Source: [Clostridium] leptum DSM 753 (GTDB lineage: Bacteria; Bacillota; Clostridia; Oscillospirales; Acutalibacteraceae). From it: a DNA stretch of 64,000 bases. The stretch is taken from contig DS480347.1 of the NCBI GenBank assembly GCA_000154345.1, forward strand, positions 124,001-188,000. The letters run 5' to 3'. The notes beneath the pieces are model-generated. The model worked only from the letters and a program-made list of their open reading frames with translations. It had not been told where the DNA came from and ran no database searches. Both the position numbers and the translations under genes were made by a program. Shown in pieces: positions 7,694-15,703 of this stretch (the first letter of the stretch is position 1; every line of letters begins with the position of its first letter).

Positions 7694-9802
7694 TCATTTT
7701 TCCGGTGTTGTTTCTATTCCGTTGCAGGGAAGAGAGGTCATGCTGTGCAGGCTGATCCCCAGCGTGGAAAGGTTGTGCAAGGTCGCCGATGCGGAGGGCG
7801 GCAGCAGCCCGGCAACCCCCAGGGCGATCAGCCCTCCATTGAACCCGAGGACAAAGCGGTAAATATTGCGGATGCGATTGTTTAACGCCATGGCAAGCTG
7901 CCGCAGCCGCGCTAGCTCCCACAGGCTTTCCGCCGCAATGGTGATGTCGGCGATCTCCTGCGCGATGGCGGCACCGTCGCTGACGGCGATCCCAGCGTCC
8001 GCCTCAGACAGGGCCGGGGAATCGTTGATGCCGTCTCCCACCATGATGACGGTATGCCCCTGCGCCCGCAGCGCCGCTACATAATTTGCCTTATCCTCCG
8101 GTAGCACCTCAGCACAAAATTCATCGATCCCGATACGAGAAGCAACCGCTTCGGCTGTGCGCCGGCTGTCGCCGGTCAGCATAACGGCCTTTTGTATCCC
8201 GAGCCTGCGCAGGGCGGCAAGAACGTCCTGCGCTTCCTCACGCTGAGGATCAGCGATGCAGATGACAGCTGCCAGCTGCCCGTCGATTGCCAGGTACAGA
8301 TGGGAGCATTCTAAAGGCAGGGCGTCGAATTGTTCCTGTTCCCCGGCGGGAACCGTACAGCCTTCGTCCTCAAAAATGAAGTGGGCGCTGCCGATGAGCA
8401 CACGCTCCTGCCCGACAGAGCTGGAAATCCCATGCGCCACCAGATAATTGACCTTGGAGTGGAGTTCCTCGTGCTTGAGATCCCGGCGCTTTGCCTCTTC
8501 CACAACGGCGTTAGCCATGGAGTGGGGAAAATGCTCCTCCAGGCAGGCCGCCAGCCGCAGCATCTCCGTTTCCCTGTGCCCGCTGAAAGGGATTATCCGC
8601 ACAACCTTAGGACAGGCACGGGCGAGGGTGCCTGTCTTATCAAACACAATGGTATCCGCCCGGGCGATGGTTTCCAGAAACTTCCCGCCCTTCACGGTGA
8701 TATGCTCCCGGCCGGCTTCGCGCATGGCAGACAGTACGGCAAGCGGCATGGCAAGCTTTAAGGCACAGGAGAAATCCACCATCAGCACCGATAAGGCGCG
8801 GGTAACGTTCCGGGTCAGGATAAGGCTGAGCAGACTGCCCGCAAAGGTGTATGGCACCAGTTTGTCCGCCAGATTGGCAGCCTTGCTTTCCGTCGCCGAC
8901 TTCATCTGCTCCGAACGCTCGATCATGGCCACGATCTGGTCGTAGCGGCTCTGGCCGGAAGTTTGCCGGACTTCTATCGTGCAGGCTCCTTCCGCGATGG
9001 TGGTTCCCGCGTAGACAAGGCTGCCCGGCCGTTTGGCTGCCGGCAGGGATTCTCCTGTCAACGAAGCCTGATTGACCATCGCTTCGCCGTCTGTCACCAT
9101 ACCGTCCACCGGGATAACGCCGCCGACGCGGACTGCGATCCGGTCACCCGGCCGGATTTGGGATACCGGCGTCAGGACTTCGCCTTCCGGTGTGTTCAGC
9201 CATACCCTGTCCACATTTAAGGACATACACTGCGCCAGATCCTGCACCGATTTTTTCCTGGTCCATTCCTCCAGAAGCTCTCCCAGCTCCAGCAGGAACA
9301 TGACCGAACCGGCCGTGGCAAAATCCCGGCGGATAATGGACAGGCCGATGGAAACGGCGTCCAGCAGTTCCACCTTGATTTTATTCTGCCTCAAGCAGCG
9401 CAGGCCTTTGCGCAGAAAAGGGACGGCGTGCCACAGCACCCGGGCGATTCTCAAAGGTGTGGGCAGAAACAGGGTGCTTACGAGTTTCAGCGCCGCTTTG
9501 CCCACCAGCTTTTCCTCGAACTGGCGGTTGAGCATACGGCTGCTGTGCGCCGGCAGGGATACGCTCTGCTCCGCCTGTTTCCAGGAAAACTGCCGCACAG
9601 CCTGCAAAACCGTCTCCCTTGCTCCGGTATAGTACAGGATGACGCAGCCGGTGCGTTCATGCACCGTTACCCGGCTGGTCCAGCTCTGCTTTTGGAACCA
9701 CGCTTCCAGCAGATCCGCCTGGCGCAGGCTCATTTCCTTCTGCTTCAGCCTGCATTGCAGCCGCATCCGTCCTCGGCTCTCGTGTATGATTACTGCATTC
9801 AT
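7694..9802 (-). CDS. fezB: P1B-6-type metal P-type ATPase, ferrosome FezB-like
   Basis: 702 residues. P-type motifs: TGES at about 249-252, phosphorylation site DKTGT at 388-392, and GDGIND at 589-594. The usual metal site CPC is replaced by DFSCALKLAMP (about 343-353), and the usual SEHPL by EEHFPHS (about 422-428). The N-terminus has no CxxC metal-binding domain but an Arg-rich RGRMRLQ at 10-16. As I recall, these three traits mark the P1B-6 group, whose members FezB build iron-filled ferrosomes in Desulfovibrio magneticus and Clostridioides difficile. The upstream gene resembles FezA, and heme-import genes lie divergently. It would pump iron into a membrane compartment. A plain metal exporter is the alternative. 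The gene symbol is by analogy. Confidence 0.75.
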   Translation of the reverse strand: MNAVIIHESRGRMRLQCRLKQKEMSLRQADLLEAWFQKQSWTSRVTVHERTGCVILYYTGARETVLQAVRQFSWKQAEQSVSLPAHSSRMLNRQFEEKLVGKAALKLVSTLFLPTPLRIARVLWHAVPFLRKGLRCLRQNKIKVELLDAVSIGLSIIRRDFATAGSVMFLLELGELLEEWTRKKSVQDLAQCMSLNVDRVWLNTPEGEVLTPVSQIRPGDRIAVRVGGVIPVDGMVTDGEAMVNQASLTGESLPAAKRPGSLVYAGTTIAEGACTIEVRQTSGQSRYDQIVAMIERSEQMKSATESKAANLADKLVPYTFAGSLLSLILTRNVTRALSVLMVDFSCALKLAMPLAVLSAMREAGREHITVKGGKFLETIARADTIVFDKTGTLARACPKVVRIIPFSGHRETEMLRLAACLEEHFPHSMANAVVEEAKRRDLKHEELHSKVNYLVAHGISSSVGQERVLIGSAHFIFEDEGCTVPAGEQEQFDALPLECSHLYLAIDGQLAAVICIADPQREEAQDVLAALRRLGIQKAVMLTGDSRRTAEAVASRIGIDEFCAEVLPEDKANYVAALRAQGHTVIMVGDGINDSPALSEADAGIAVSDGAAIAQEIADITIAAESLWELARLRQLAMALNNRIRNIYRFVLGFNGGLIALGVAGLLPPSASATLHNLSTLGISLHSMTSLPCNGIETTPEK

Positions 9803-9819
9803 TGAAAAACCTCCATGAA

Positions 9820-9847
9820 AAAGGGAGCCGCAGTCACGGCTCCCTTT
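9820..9847 (-). terminator. Attenuator-like hairpin between fezA-like and fezB-like genes
   Basis: AAAGGGAGCCG pairs perfectly with CGGCTCCCTTT around a 6-base loop. On the minus strand the stem is followed by TTTTT, then the GGAGG of the ATPase gene. It probably lets only part of the transcripts continue, giving more of the small protein than of the pump. Confidence 0.6.
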
Positions 9848-9859
9848 GCTGCGGATGAT

Positions 9860-10156
9860 TCATTCTTCCGGCTCTTTGTTTTCCTCATCGTTTTCGTCAG
9901 CGATCTCAGCCGCGGCTTTTTCCTCCGCTTCTTTTGCAGCCCGCTTTTCATTAATATCCTTGGCGGAGGCCAGAATATCCCCGGCGTTTTCCTGCACTGT
10001 GGCGACGGTCTTCATCGCCGAATCTTTCATGCGCAGCCCTGCGGCAGTTATATGGGTATACGCCTTTTTGGCATCCTTGCTGGAAAGCAGCTTGATCCCC
10101 ACGGAACCGAACAACACGCCGCCGATAAAGCAGGCCAGTTTTGAATAAATACGCAT
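9860..10156 (-). CDS. fezA: Small membrane protein, FezA-like (DUF6110-type)
   Basis: 98 residues. A Gly-rich hydrophobic helix (about 8-25, FIGGVLFGSVGIKLLSSKDA) is followed by a basic-then-acidic amphipathic tail (MKTVATVQENAGDILASAK) and a very acidic end. This is the architecture I recall for FezA/DUF6110 proteins encoded next to FezB pumps, and resembles YtxH-type proteins in outline. An AAAGGA ribosome site precedes the ATG. It is separated from the pump by a partial-terminator hairpin. A role in shaping or decorating the iron compartment is inferred. The symbol is by analogy. Confidence 0.65.
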   Translation of the reverse strand: MRIYSKLACFIGGVLFGSVGIKLLSSKDAKKAYTHITAAGLRMKDSAMKTVATVQENAGDILASAKDINEKRAAKEAEEKAAAEIADENDEENKEPEE

Positions 10157-10178
10157 ATGAATCCATCCTTTCTTTTCT

Positions 10179-10259
10179 TTACTTGTGCCTGTAGCCTGTA
10201 ATGAGTACCATAACCATGCAGATCACAGCGCCCCATGCCCAAAACCGATGCTGTTTCAC
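10179..10259 (-). CDS. 26-residue single-helix membrane peptide at head of the ferrosome-like operon
   Basis: A GTG start at 10259 is preceded by AAGGAGGC with a 6-base spacer, an excellent ribosome site. The peptide starts MKQHRFWAWG, has the hydrophobic core AVICMVMVLI, and ends TGYRHK. It is a charged-hydrophobic-charged single-span peptide. It ends 22 bases before the FezA-like gene on the same strand, so the order is small peptide, fezA-like, fezB-like. Published C. difficile ferrosome operons also begin with a third small gene (fezX); whether this is its counterpart is a guess. I recall similar short HRFWAW-type peptides in Clostridia (possibly DUF6219), but cannot verify it. Confidence 0.6.
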   Translation of the reverse strand: MKQHRFWAWGAVICMVMVLITGYRHK

Positions 10260-10283
10260 AGTAAAGCCTCCTTGCAATATCCT

Positions 10284-10685
10284 TCTGTTTTTCATAGCCC
10301 GCAGCCGGCTGCAGCCACCCAGCAGATGCAGACTCTCTCCAGCCAGACCCCATCGGAACAGGCGCCCTCTTCCAGCCAGGTACCAAACTCTGCGATCCCT
10401 TCCTCTTCGGAAGCGTCCACCAGCGAGAAACCATCCAGCAGTGATGCGCCTTCCGAAGATTCTTCCAGCAAAGACAGTTCCTCCGAAGCCCTTGGCCTGG
10501 AAGAATTTGACGCCTCTGGCAACAAGGTGAGCAGCACGTCTTCCGAAGCAGAGCAGGACAGCAGCACCGGCAATCCGGTTGTTTGGTGGGTCATCGGCGG
10601 CATTATCGTCGTAGCTATTGCGGGCGGCTGCGTGTGGTATTTCTGCTTTTTCAGAAAGGGTAAAAACCCCTTTCTGAAAAAGTAA
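10284..10685 (+). pseudogene. Beheaded Ser-rich membrane-anchored protein, probable NEAT heme-protein remnant
   Basis: The frame carries about 75 residues of Ser/Pro/Glu-rich linker, then one membrane helix (NPVVWWVIGGIIVVAIAGG) and a basic tail (FRKGKNPFLKK) ending at 10685. That is the C-terminal anchor of a surface protein. There is no signal peptide, folded domain or ribosome site before it. The frame stays open upstream to 10185, but only across the small gene on the other strand. It sits 16 bases upstream of an IsdE-like gene, the place normally held by a NEAT-domain heme receptor. I infer that the receptor domain and the promoter were lost in a deletion. Confidence 0.55.
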
Positions 10686-10700
10686 GGGAAGGTGCGGGCA

Positions 10701-11591
10701 ATGAAACTCAAAAAAATCCTATCCCTTGTTTTAGCCGGTGTGATGGCGCTGTGCGTTACCGGCTGCGTCAACCAGCACCCGGAGGAAACAACCAGCACAA
10801 ATGAAAGCAGGGAGGTTCGCCTGGTGGCGACCTCCCCGGCAGTGGTGCAGATCTGCAACCGGTTAGATTTAGATTTGGTCGGGATCTGTCAATCCACCAG
10901 CGACCTGCCGGAACGGTACGATGGGGTTACCACCGTGGGTATGGCCATGAACCCGGATCTGGAGATCATCAAATCCCTCGACCCGGACTACATCCTGTCG
11001 CCGGCAACCCTGCAAAACGATTTACAGCCCAAATACGCCTCCATCGGGGTCAGTTCTCTGTTTCTGAACCTGAAAAGCGTAGAAGGAATGTACGCATCCA
11101 TTGAAGGACTGGGAGAAAAATTCGGCCGGGAGGAAGAAGCGGCTGTCATGCTGGAGGAATTCGATTCCTTTATGACGGAATTTGCAGAGAAAAACGCCGG
11201 TAAGGAATCCCCCAAGGTGCTGGTGCTTATGGGCCTGCCCGGTTCCTACATTATTGCAACCGACAACAGTTATGTGGGCAGCCTTGTGAAGCTGGCGGGC
11301 GGCACCAACGTCTACGGCGACGGGGACGGGCAGGAATTCCTGTTCGCCAACACCGAGGATATGAAGACCAAGGAGCCGGACGTGATCCTCCGGGCGGCCC
11401 ACGGCCTTCCGGATGAGGCCAGGAAGATGTTTGCGGAGGAATTTTCCACCAACGACATCTGGCAGCACTTCAAGGCGGTGCAGGAGGGCCGGGTGTACGA
11501 CCTGGATTCCAACCTTTTTAATATGAGCGCCAATTTCAGCTATGAGGAGGCGCTGAAAGCGCTTCAGCCGATGCTCTACGGCGAGGAATAA
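10701..11591 (+). CDS. isdE: Heme ABC transporter substrate-binding lipoprotein, IsdE-like
   Basis: 296 residues from the ATG at 10701, which has GGAAGGTG upstream; an in-frame ATG three codons earlier lacks it. A signal peptide ends in lipobox VTGC (lipidated Cys22). The fold is the FecB/BtuF type. IsdE hallmarks are present: VATSPAV-ICNRLDLDLVG, VGMAMNPD with a candidate heme-ligand Met, LMGLPGSY, and ILRAAHGLPDE with the partner His at about 234, then NDIWQHF and RVYDLD. It would carry heme from surface proteins to the permease encoded downstream. Assignment to the IsdE family is strong. Confidence 0.88.
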   Translation: MKLKKILSLVLAGVMALCVTGCVNQHPEETTSTNESREVRLVATSPAVVQICNRLDLDLVGICQSTSDLPERYDGVTTVGMAMNPDLEIIKSLDPDYILSPATLQNDLQPKYASIGVSSLFLNLKSVEGMYASIEGLGEKFGREEEAAVMLEEFDSFMTEFAEKNAGKESPKVLVLMGLPGSYIIATDNSYVGSLVKLAGGTNVYGDGDGQEFLFANTEDMKTKEPDVILRAAHGLPDEARKMFAEEFSTNDIWQHFKAVQEGRVYDLDSNLFNMSANFSYEEALKALQPMLYGEE

Positions 11592-11607
11592 CCCTGAAAC
11601 AAAACAC

Positions 11608-11651
11608 AAAACGGCCGGGCTTTTCCTGTCGGGAGAATCCCTGCCGTTTTT
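11608..11651 (+). terminator. Attenuator-like hairpin between isdE- and isdF-like genes
   Basis: AAAACGGC (11608-11615) pairs with GCCGTTTT (11643-11650), followed by TTTTTCC. It lies in the only sizeable gap of the heme-import operon. It likely lowers permease expression relative to the lipoprotein. Confidence 0.5.
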
Positions 11652-11670
11652 CCAAAAGGAGATTTTGCTT

Positions 11671-12663
11671 ATGGTAAGCAGCCGAAAGAAAATCCTCTCC
11701 TTTGCCATCACCGCCCTGGGGCTGCTGACGCTGTTCCTGGTCGCCGTCAATATCGGCAGCCTGAAGGTGATGCCCCTGGAACTGTTCAAAGGACTCTTTA
11801 TCGAACACAACGAAAACGTGGCGACCATTTACGACCTGCGGTTTCCCCGCATCCTCATCGCCATCTTCGGCGGCGCGGCAACCGCCGTATCCGGCGTGCT
11901 TTTGCAGGCCGTGATGAAAAATCCGCTGGCCGACCCCGGAATCATCGGTGTCAGCTCGGGAGCCAGCCTGACGGCGGTGCTCATTACCGCCTTTGTGCCG
12001 ACTCTCTACTTTTTCACGCCTCTGTTCGCGTTTCTCGGCGGTATGGTGGCGTTCCTGCTGGTATACTCCCTTTCCTGGAAGGGCGGGCTTTCACCCCTGC
12101 GGATTATCCTCGTGGGCGTGGCGGTCAACGCCATGTTTACCGGGCTCATGAGCGCTTTCAACTCCGGCACGGGGAGCAACTATTCCGGCGTTGCCAGCAT
12201 TGTCAACGCCAACATCACCATGAAGACCTGGGATGATTTTCAGACGCTTCTGCTCTATGTGGTCATCGGTCTGATCGCTTCCGTCTTTGTGATGGGGCAA
12301 TGCAACCTGCTGGCGCTGGAGGACAAAACGGCCCGTTCTCTGGGCGTGAACGTCACAAGAAGCCGTATCGTCATTTCGGTGATTGCAGTGCTGCTGGCGA
12401 GCATTTCCACCGCCGTCATCGGCCCCATCAGCTTCCTGGGGCTCATTGTCCCCCATATTGCAAGACTGCTGGTGGGGAGCAATCATAAGGTGCTGGTACC
12501 GTATTCCATCCTGCTGGGAGCGTTCACCCTGCTGCTGGCGGACACCCTGGGGCGTACCATCGCGGCGCCCTATGAGATCAGCGCGGCCATCATCATGTCG
12601 GTGATAGGCGGCCCATTCTTTATCCTGCTGCTTAGGAGGTCGAAGCAAAGCTATGGACAATAA
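11671..12663 (+). CDS. isdF: Heme ABC transporter permease, IsdF/FecCD-like
   Basis: 330 residues from the ATG at 11671, with AAAAGGAGA upstream. It is a FecCD-type permease with about ten membrane helices. Signature segments include DLRFPRILIAIFGGAATAVS, PLADPGIIGVSSGASLTAV, SLGVNVTRSR and GPISFLGLIVPHIARLLVG, the last being the coupling-helix region. It lies between the IsdE-like lipoprotein and the ATPase, whose start overlaps its end by 11 bases. It forms the membrane channel of the heme importer. Confidence 0.88.
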   Translation: MVSSRKKILSFAITALGLLTLFLVAVNIGSLKVMPLELFKGLFIEHNENVATIYDLRFPRILIAIFGGAATAVSGVLLQAVMKNPLADPGIIGVSSGASLTAVLITAFVPTLYFFTPLFAFLGGMVAFLLVYSLSWKGGLSPLRIILVGVAVNAMFTGLMSAFNSGTGSNYSGVASIVNANITMKTWDDFQTLLLYVVIGLIASVFVMGQCNLLALEDKTARSLGVNVTRSRIVISVIAVLLASISTAVIGPISFLGLIVPHIARLLVGSNHKVLVPYSILLGAFTLLLADTLGRTIAAPYEISAAIIMSVIGGPFFILLLRRSKQSYGQ

Positions 12664-13429
12664 CGTGTTTACTGTCAAAAACCTTTCCTTTGCCTACGGC
12701 AAGCAGCAGGTGCTGAAACATCTCGACCTGGAGCTGCACGAGGGAAAAATCACTACTTTGATTGGCGCCAACGGCTGCGGAAAGAGTACTCTTTTCAACC
12801 TGATGACAAAAAATCTCCGCCCGGGCGAGGGGGAAATCCTCCTGCGGGGCGGCGATATTGTCGGGATGCGGCTCAAAGACTTTGCAAAAGAAGTCTCTAT
12901 CGTCCACCAGTACAACACCGCGCCGGTGGATTTGAGCGTAGAAAAGCTGGTGGGCTACGGAAGAACACCCTATCACACCATGGGGCTGTCCCCTGATCCG
13001 AAGGAGGATGAAGAAAAAATCCACCGGGCCATGGAGATCACCCATACCTACAAGCATAAAGATAAACCGGTTTCCGAACTGTCCGGCGGGCAGAAGCAGC
13101 GGGTGTGGATCGCTATGGCGCTGGCCCAGGATACCAAGGTGCTGTTCCTTGACGAACCAACCACCTATCTGGATATCCGCTACCAGCTGCAAATCTTAAA
13201 GCTCATCCGACAGTTAAACCGAGAATACGGTATCACCATTGTTATGGTGCTCCACGATATCAATCAGTCTTTGTATTACAGCGATGAAATTGTCGCTATG
13301 AAGGACGGAAAGATGATCGCCCACGGCCTGCCGGAAGAAATCCTCACAAGCGAACTGGTAAAAGAGGTATACGACGTGGAGCTGGATATCCGCAGCGTAG
13401 ACGGCAAGCCGTTCGTGATTCCAGTATAG
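12653..13429 (+). CDS. Heme/iron ABC transporter ATPase, HmuV/FecE-like
   Basis: 258 residues. Walker A GANGCGKST, signature LSGGQKQRVWIAMALAQ, Walker B VLFLDEPTTYLD and switch His in VLHDINQ are all intact. The YLDIRYQ after Walker B is typical of FhuC/FecE-type iron-chelate ATPases. It overlaps the permease gene and energises it. S. aureus isd operons lack a dedicated ATPase, so this complete E-F-ATPase set is the arrangement of self-contained clostridial heme importers. Confidence 0.88.
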   Translation: MDNNVFTVKNLSFAYGKQQVLKHLDLELHEGKITTLIGANGCGKSTLFNLMTKNLRPGEGEILLRGGDIVGMRLKDFAKEVSIVHQYNTAPVDLSVEKLVGYGRTPYHTMGLSPDPKEDEEKIHRAMEITHTYKHKDKPVSELSGGQKQRVWIAMALAQDTKVLFLDEPTTYLDIRYQLQILKLIRQLNREYGITIVMVLHDINQSLYYSDEIVAMKDGKMIAHGLPEEILTSELVKEVYDVELDIRSVDGKPFVIPV

Positions 13430-13455
13430 CGGAAAGAAAGGAGGATGCGGCTTCG

Positions 13456-13827
13456 ATGAAGCTCAGACGCACAGCGGAAGATTACCTGAAAACCATTTAC
13501 CTGCTGTCCCAAAAGGCAGAAGTTCACGGCACATACATTGCGGAGGCGCTGGGGGTGTCCAAGCCGACGGTCTCCATCTCTCTCAAAGCACTGGAGCAGG
13601 AGGGCTACCTGATGCGGGACGAAAACCGCGCCTTCTGCCTGACGGAAGCGGGATTGAAAATCGCAAAAGCCACCTACGAACGGCACCAGACCTTTCAGAC
13701 GCTGCTGGAGGAACTGGGCGTAGACGGAAAAACAGCCGCGGCGGACGCCAGCCTAATGGAGCACGCGGTCAGCCCGGAAAGCTACGAGGACAGTCCATTA
13801 AGGGGCTGGCAAAAAGAAAGAAGATGA
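13456..13827 (+). CDS. DtxR/MntR-family metal-dependent regulator
   Basis: 123 residues. A winged HTH covers residues 1-60 (RTAEDYLKTIYLLSQ, YIAEALGVSKPTVSISLKAL, YLMRDENRAFCLTEAG). The metal-binding and dimer segment follows (YERHQTFQTLLEELGVD, ADASLMEHAVSPESYE); the EH and the final acidic residues are the expected ligands. There is no C-terminal SH3 domain, as in short MntR-like forms. It follows the heme ATPase by 26 bases and so belongs to the heme operon. It is the obvious candidate for the palindrome at 6864-6881. Whether it senses iron or manganese cannot be read from the sequence. Confidence 0.82.
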   Translation: MKLRRTAEDYLKTIYLLSQKAEVHGTYIAEALGVSKPTVSISLKALEQEGYLMRDENRAFCLTEAGLKIAKATYERHQTFQTLLEELGVDGKTAAADASLMEHAVSPESYEDSPLRGWQKERR

Positions 13828-13833
13828 GTAGTC

Positions 13834-13974
13834 GTGAATAACGAGGCGATGCAGTCCCTGTGATACGGCTTTGCGTCTATTGCATTTGCCGCTGCGATCG
13901 CAGCGCTGTGCTCCGGCGTCAAGGCAGCGATGAAAAAATTATTAAAAGGCGGACAAAACCATGATGATCAATAA
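13834..13974 (+). pseudogene. Small membrane protein gene interrupted by an in-frame TGA
   Basis: From the GTG at 13834 the frame reads MNNEAMQSL, then TGA at 13861-13863. It then continues for 36 codons as YGFASIAFAAAIAALCSGVK and a basic tail, to a TAA at 13972. The second half is a clean single membrane helix with a Lys-rich end. It overlaps the next gene by 14 bases, as a coupled gene would. A TGG-to-TGA change (Trp to stop) is the simplest reading. Recoding of the TGA is possible but unsupported. The ribosome site is weak. Confidence 0.4.
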
Positions 13975-15703
13975 ACGGCTCATCGGCACGGTAGCTGAGA
14001 GCAAAAAACACATCGCCGGGAACGTTGTTTTGCAGTGGTGTTCCCTGGCGGCGAACATTTCTATGATGTTCAGCATCACAAACCTGTTTGCCGGGCTTTA
14101 CTACGGAAGCACCAGCCCCGCCTCACTGTGGACGACGGCGGCTGTGGTAGCGCTGGCGCTCCTCATCCGGTTCCTGTGTACCACCGGGGCCAGCCGGATG
14201 AGTTACCTCTCCTCCAAAGCGGTCAAGAAAACCCTGCGGGAGAAAATCTATGAAAAGCTGCTGCGATTGGGCGCTTCCTACAACGAACAGGTGAAAACCT
14301 CCGAAGTCGTACAGGTGGCGGTGGAAGGTGTAGACCAGCTGGAAACCTATTTCGGCGCTTATCTGCCGCAATTCTTTTATGCCATGTTGGCGCCGCTGAC
14401 CCTGTTTATGGTGCTCTGCTTTATCAACATTCCGGCGGCCATTGTGCTGCTGGTATGCGTGCCGCTGATTCCTATCGCAATTGCTGCGGTGCAGACCTGG
14501 GCAAAAAAGCTGCTCTCCAAATACTGGGGGCAGTATACGGCGCTGGGAGATACCTTCCTTGAAAATCTTCAGGGCTTAACCACCCTCAAAATCTACCAGG
14601 CGGACGAATTCAAAAACAAAGAGATGAATGTGGAAGCCGAGAAGTTTCGCAAAATCACCATGAAGGTGCTGACCATGCAGCTCAACTCCATCACGGTTAT
14701 GGATTTGATTGCCTACGGCGGGGCGGCGCTGGGGATGATTATGGCGGTGACGCAGTATGTAAATAACCATGTCTCGCTGGCCGGCTGTCTGCTGATTATC
14801 CTGCTGGCGGCAGACTTTTTCCTCCCCATGCGGCAGCTGGGCAGCTTTTTCCACATCGCGATGAACGGCATGGCTGCCAGCGATAAGATCTTCCGCCTGC
14901 TGGACCTGCCGGAACACAAACAGAAGGTTTCCGAGAGCTTCCCGATGCGGCACGATGCGGTATGTTCCAATCTGCGGTTTTCATACGAGGGCGGACGGGA
15001 GATTTTACACGGCGTGGATTTGCAGTTCAACCAGGGCAGCTTTACCGCCCTGGTTGGGGAAAGCGGATGTGGGAAATCCACCATCGCCGCCATCCTCATG
15101 GGGCGGAACAAGGGCTATACCGGTTCGGCCGCCATCGGTGGCGTGGAACTGAAGGACATCAATGAAAACTCCCTGCTGCAAAATATCACCTATATCGGCC
15201 ATCAGAGCTATCTATTCAAGGGCACGGTGCGGGACAACCTGCTCATGGGCAAGTCTTCCGCATCCGAGGATGAGCTGTGGGCGGTGCTGGAACGGGTGAA
15301 TTTAGCCGCGTTTCTGAAATCCGAGAAAGGGCTGGACACCCCATTGCTGGAAAAGGCGTCGAACCTGTCCGGCGGTCAATGCCAGCGGCTTGCTCTGGCA
15401 AGAGCGCTCTTACACGACAGCCCAATATATATCTTTGACGAGGCCACCTCCAATATTGATATTGAGAGCGAAAACAACATCATGGCCGCGATACATAAGC
15501 TGGCCAAGCACAAAACGGTGCTTCTTATTTCTCACCGGCTGGCAAACGTGATACAGTCGGACAACATCTATGTGCTGGAAAACGGCCGCATTGCGGAAAG
15601 CGGCAGCCATACGGAACTGCTGCAAAATCACGGGTTGTATGAACGCCTGTGGAATGCACAGCAATCTCTGGAAAATTACGGAAAGGAAGGTGACGCCAGA
15701 TGA
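13961..15703 (+). CDS. CydD-like ABC transporter half
   Basis: 580 residues. The membrane domain (about 1-320) has CydD-type features: a long first cytoplasmic part, a YFGAYLPQF segment, and TFLENLQGLTTLKIYQAD. The ATPase domain has GESGCGKST, LSGGQCQR and IYIFDEATSNID. An AAGGCGGA ribosome site precedes two adjacent ATGs; either may be used. It overlaps the next gene by four bases. CydDC exports thiols in E. coli and has been reported to move heme during cytochrome bd assembly. No cydAB is present in this window. Its place in a heme operon suggests heme or heme-precursor traffic. Confidence 0.75.
   Translation: MMINKRLIGTVAESKKHIAGNVVLQWCSLAANISMMFSITNLFAGLYYGSTSPASLWTTAAVVALALLIRFLCTTGASRMSYLSSKAVKKTLREKIYEKLLRLGASYNEQVKTSEVVQVAVEGVDQLETYFGAYLPQFFYAMLAPLTLFMVLCFINIPAAIVLLVCVPLIPIAIAAVQTWAKKLLSKYWGQYTALGDTFLENLQGLTTLKIYQADEFKNKEMNVEAEKFRKITMKVLTMQLNSITVMDLIAYGGAALGMIMAVTQYVNNHVSLAGCLLIILLAADFFLPMRQLGSFFHIAMNGMAASDKIFRLLDLPEHKQKVSESFPMRHDAVCSNLRFSYEGGREILHGVDLQFNQGSFTALVGESGCGKSTIAAILMGRNKGYTGSAAIGGVELKDINENSLLQNITYIGHQSYLFKGTVRDNLLMGKSSASEDELWAVLERVNLAAFLKSEKGLDTPLLEKASNLSGGQCQRLALARALLHDSPIYIFDEATSNIDIESENNIMAAIHKLAKHKTVLLISHRLANVIQSDNIYVLENGRIAESGSHTELLQNHGLYERLWNAQQSLENYGKEGDAR

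Noticed and set aside
10048..10434. 128-codon minus frame across the fez-like upstream region
   Set aside because: Overlaps two better genes on the same strand in other frames and has no domain.
13861..13863. Selenocysteine at the in-frame TGA
   Set aside because: No SECIS-like stem found directly after it and no redox motif around it; a Trp-to-stop change is simpler.
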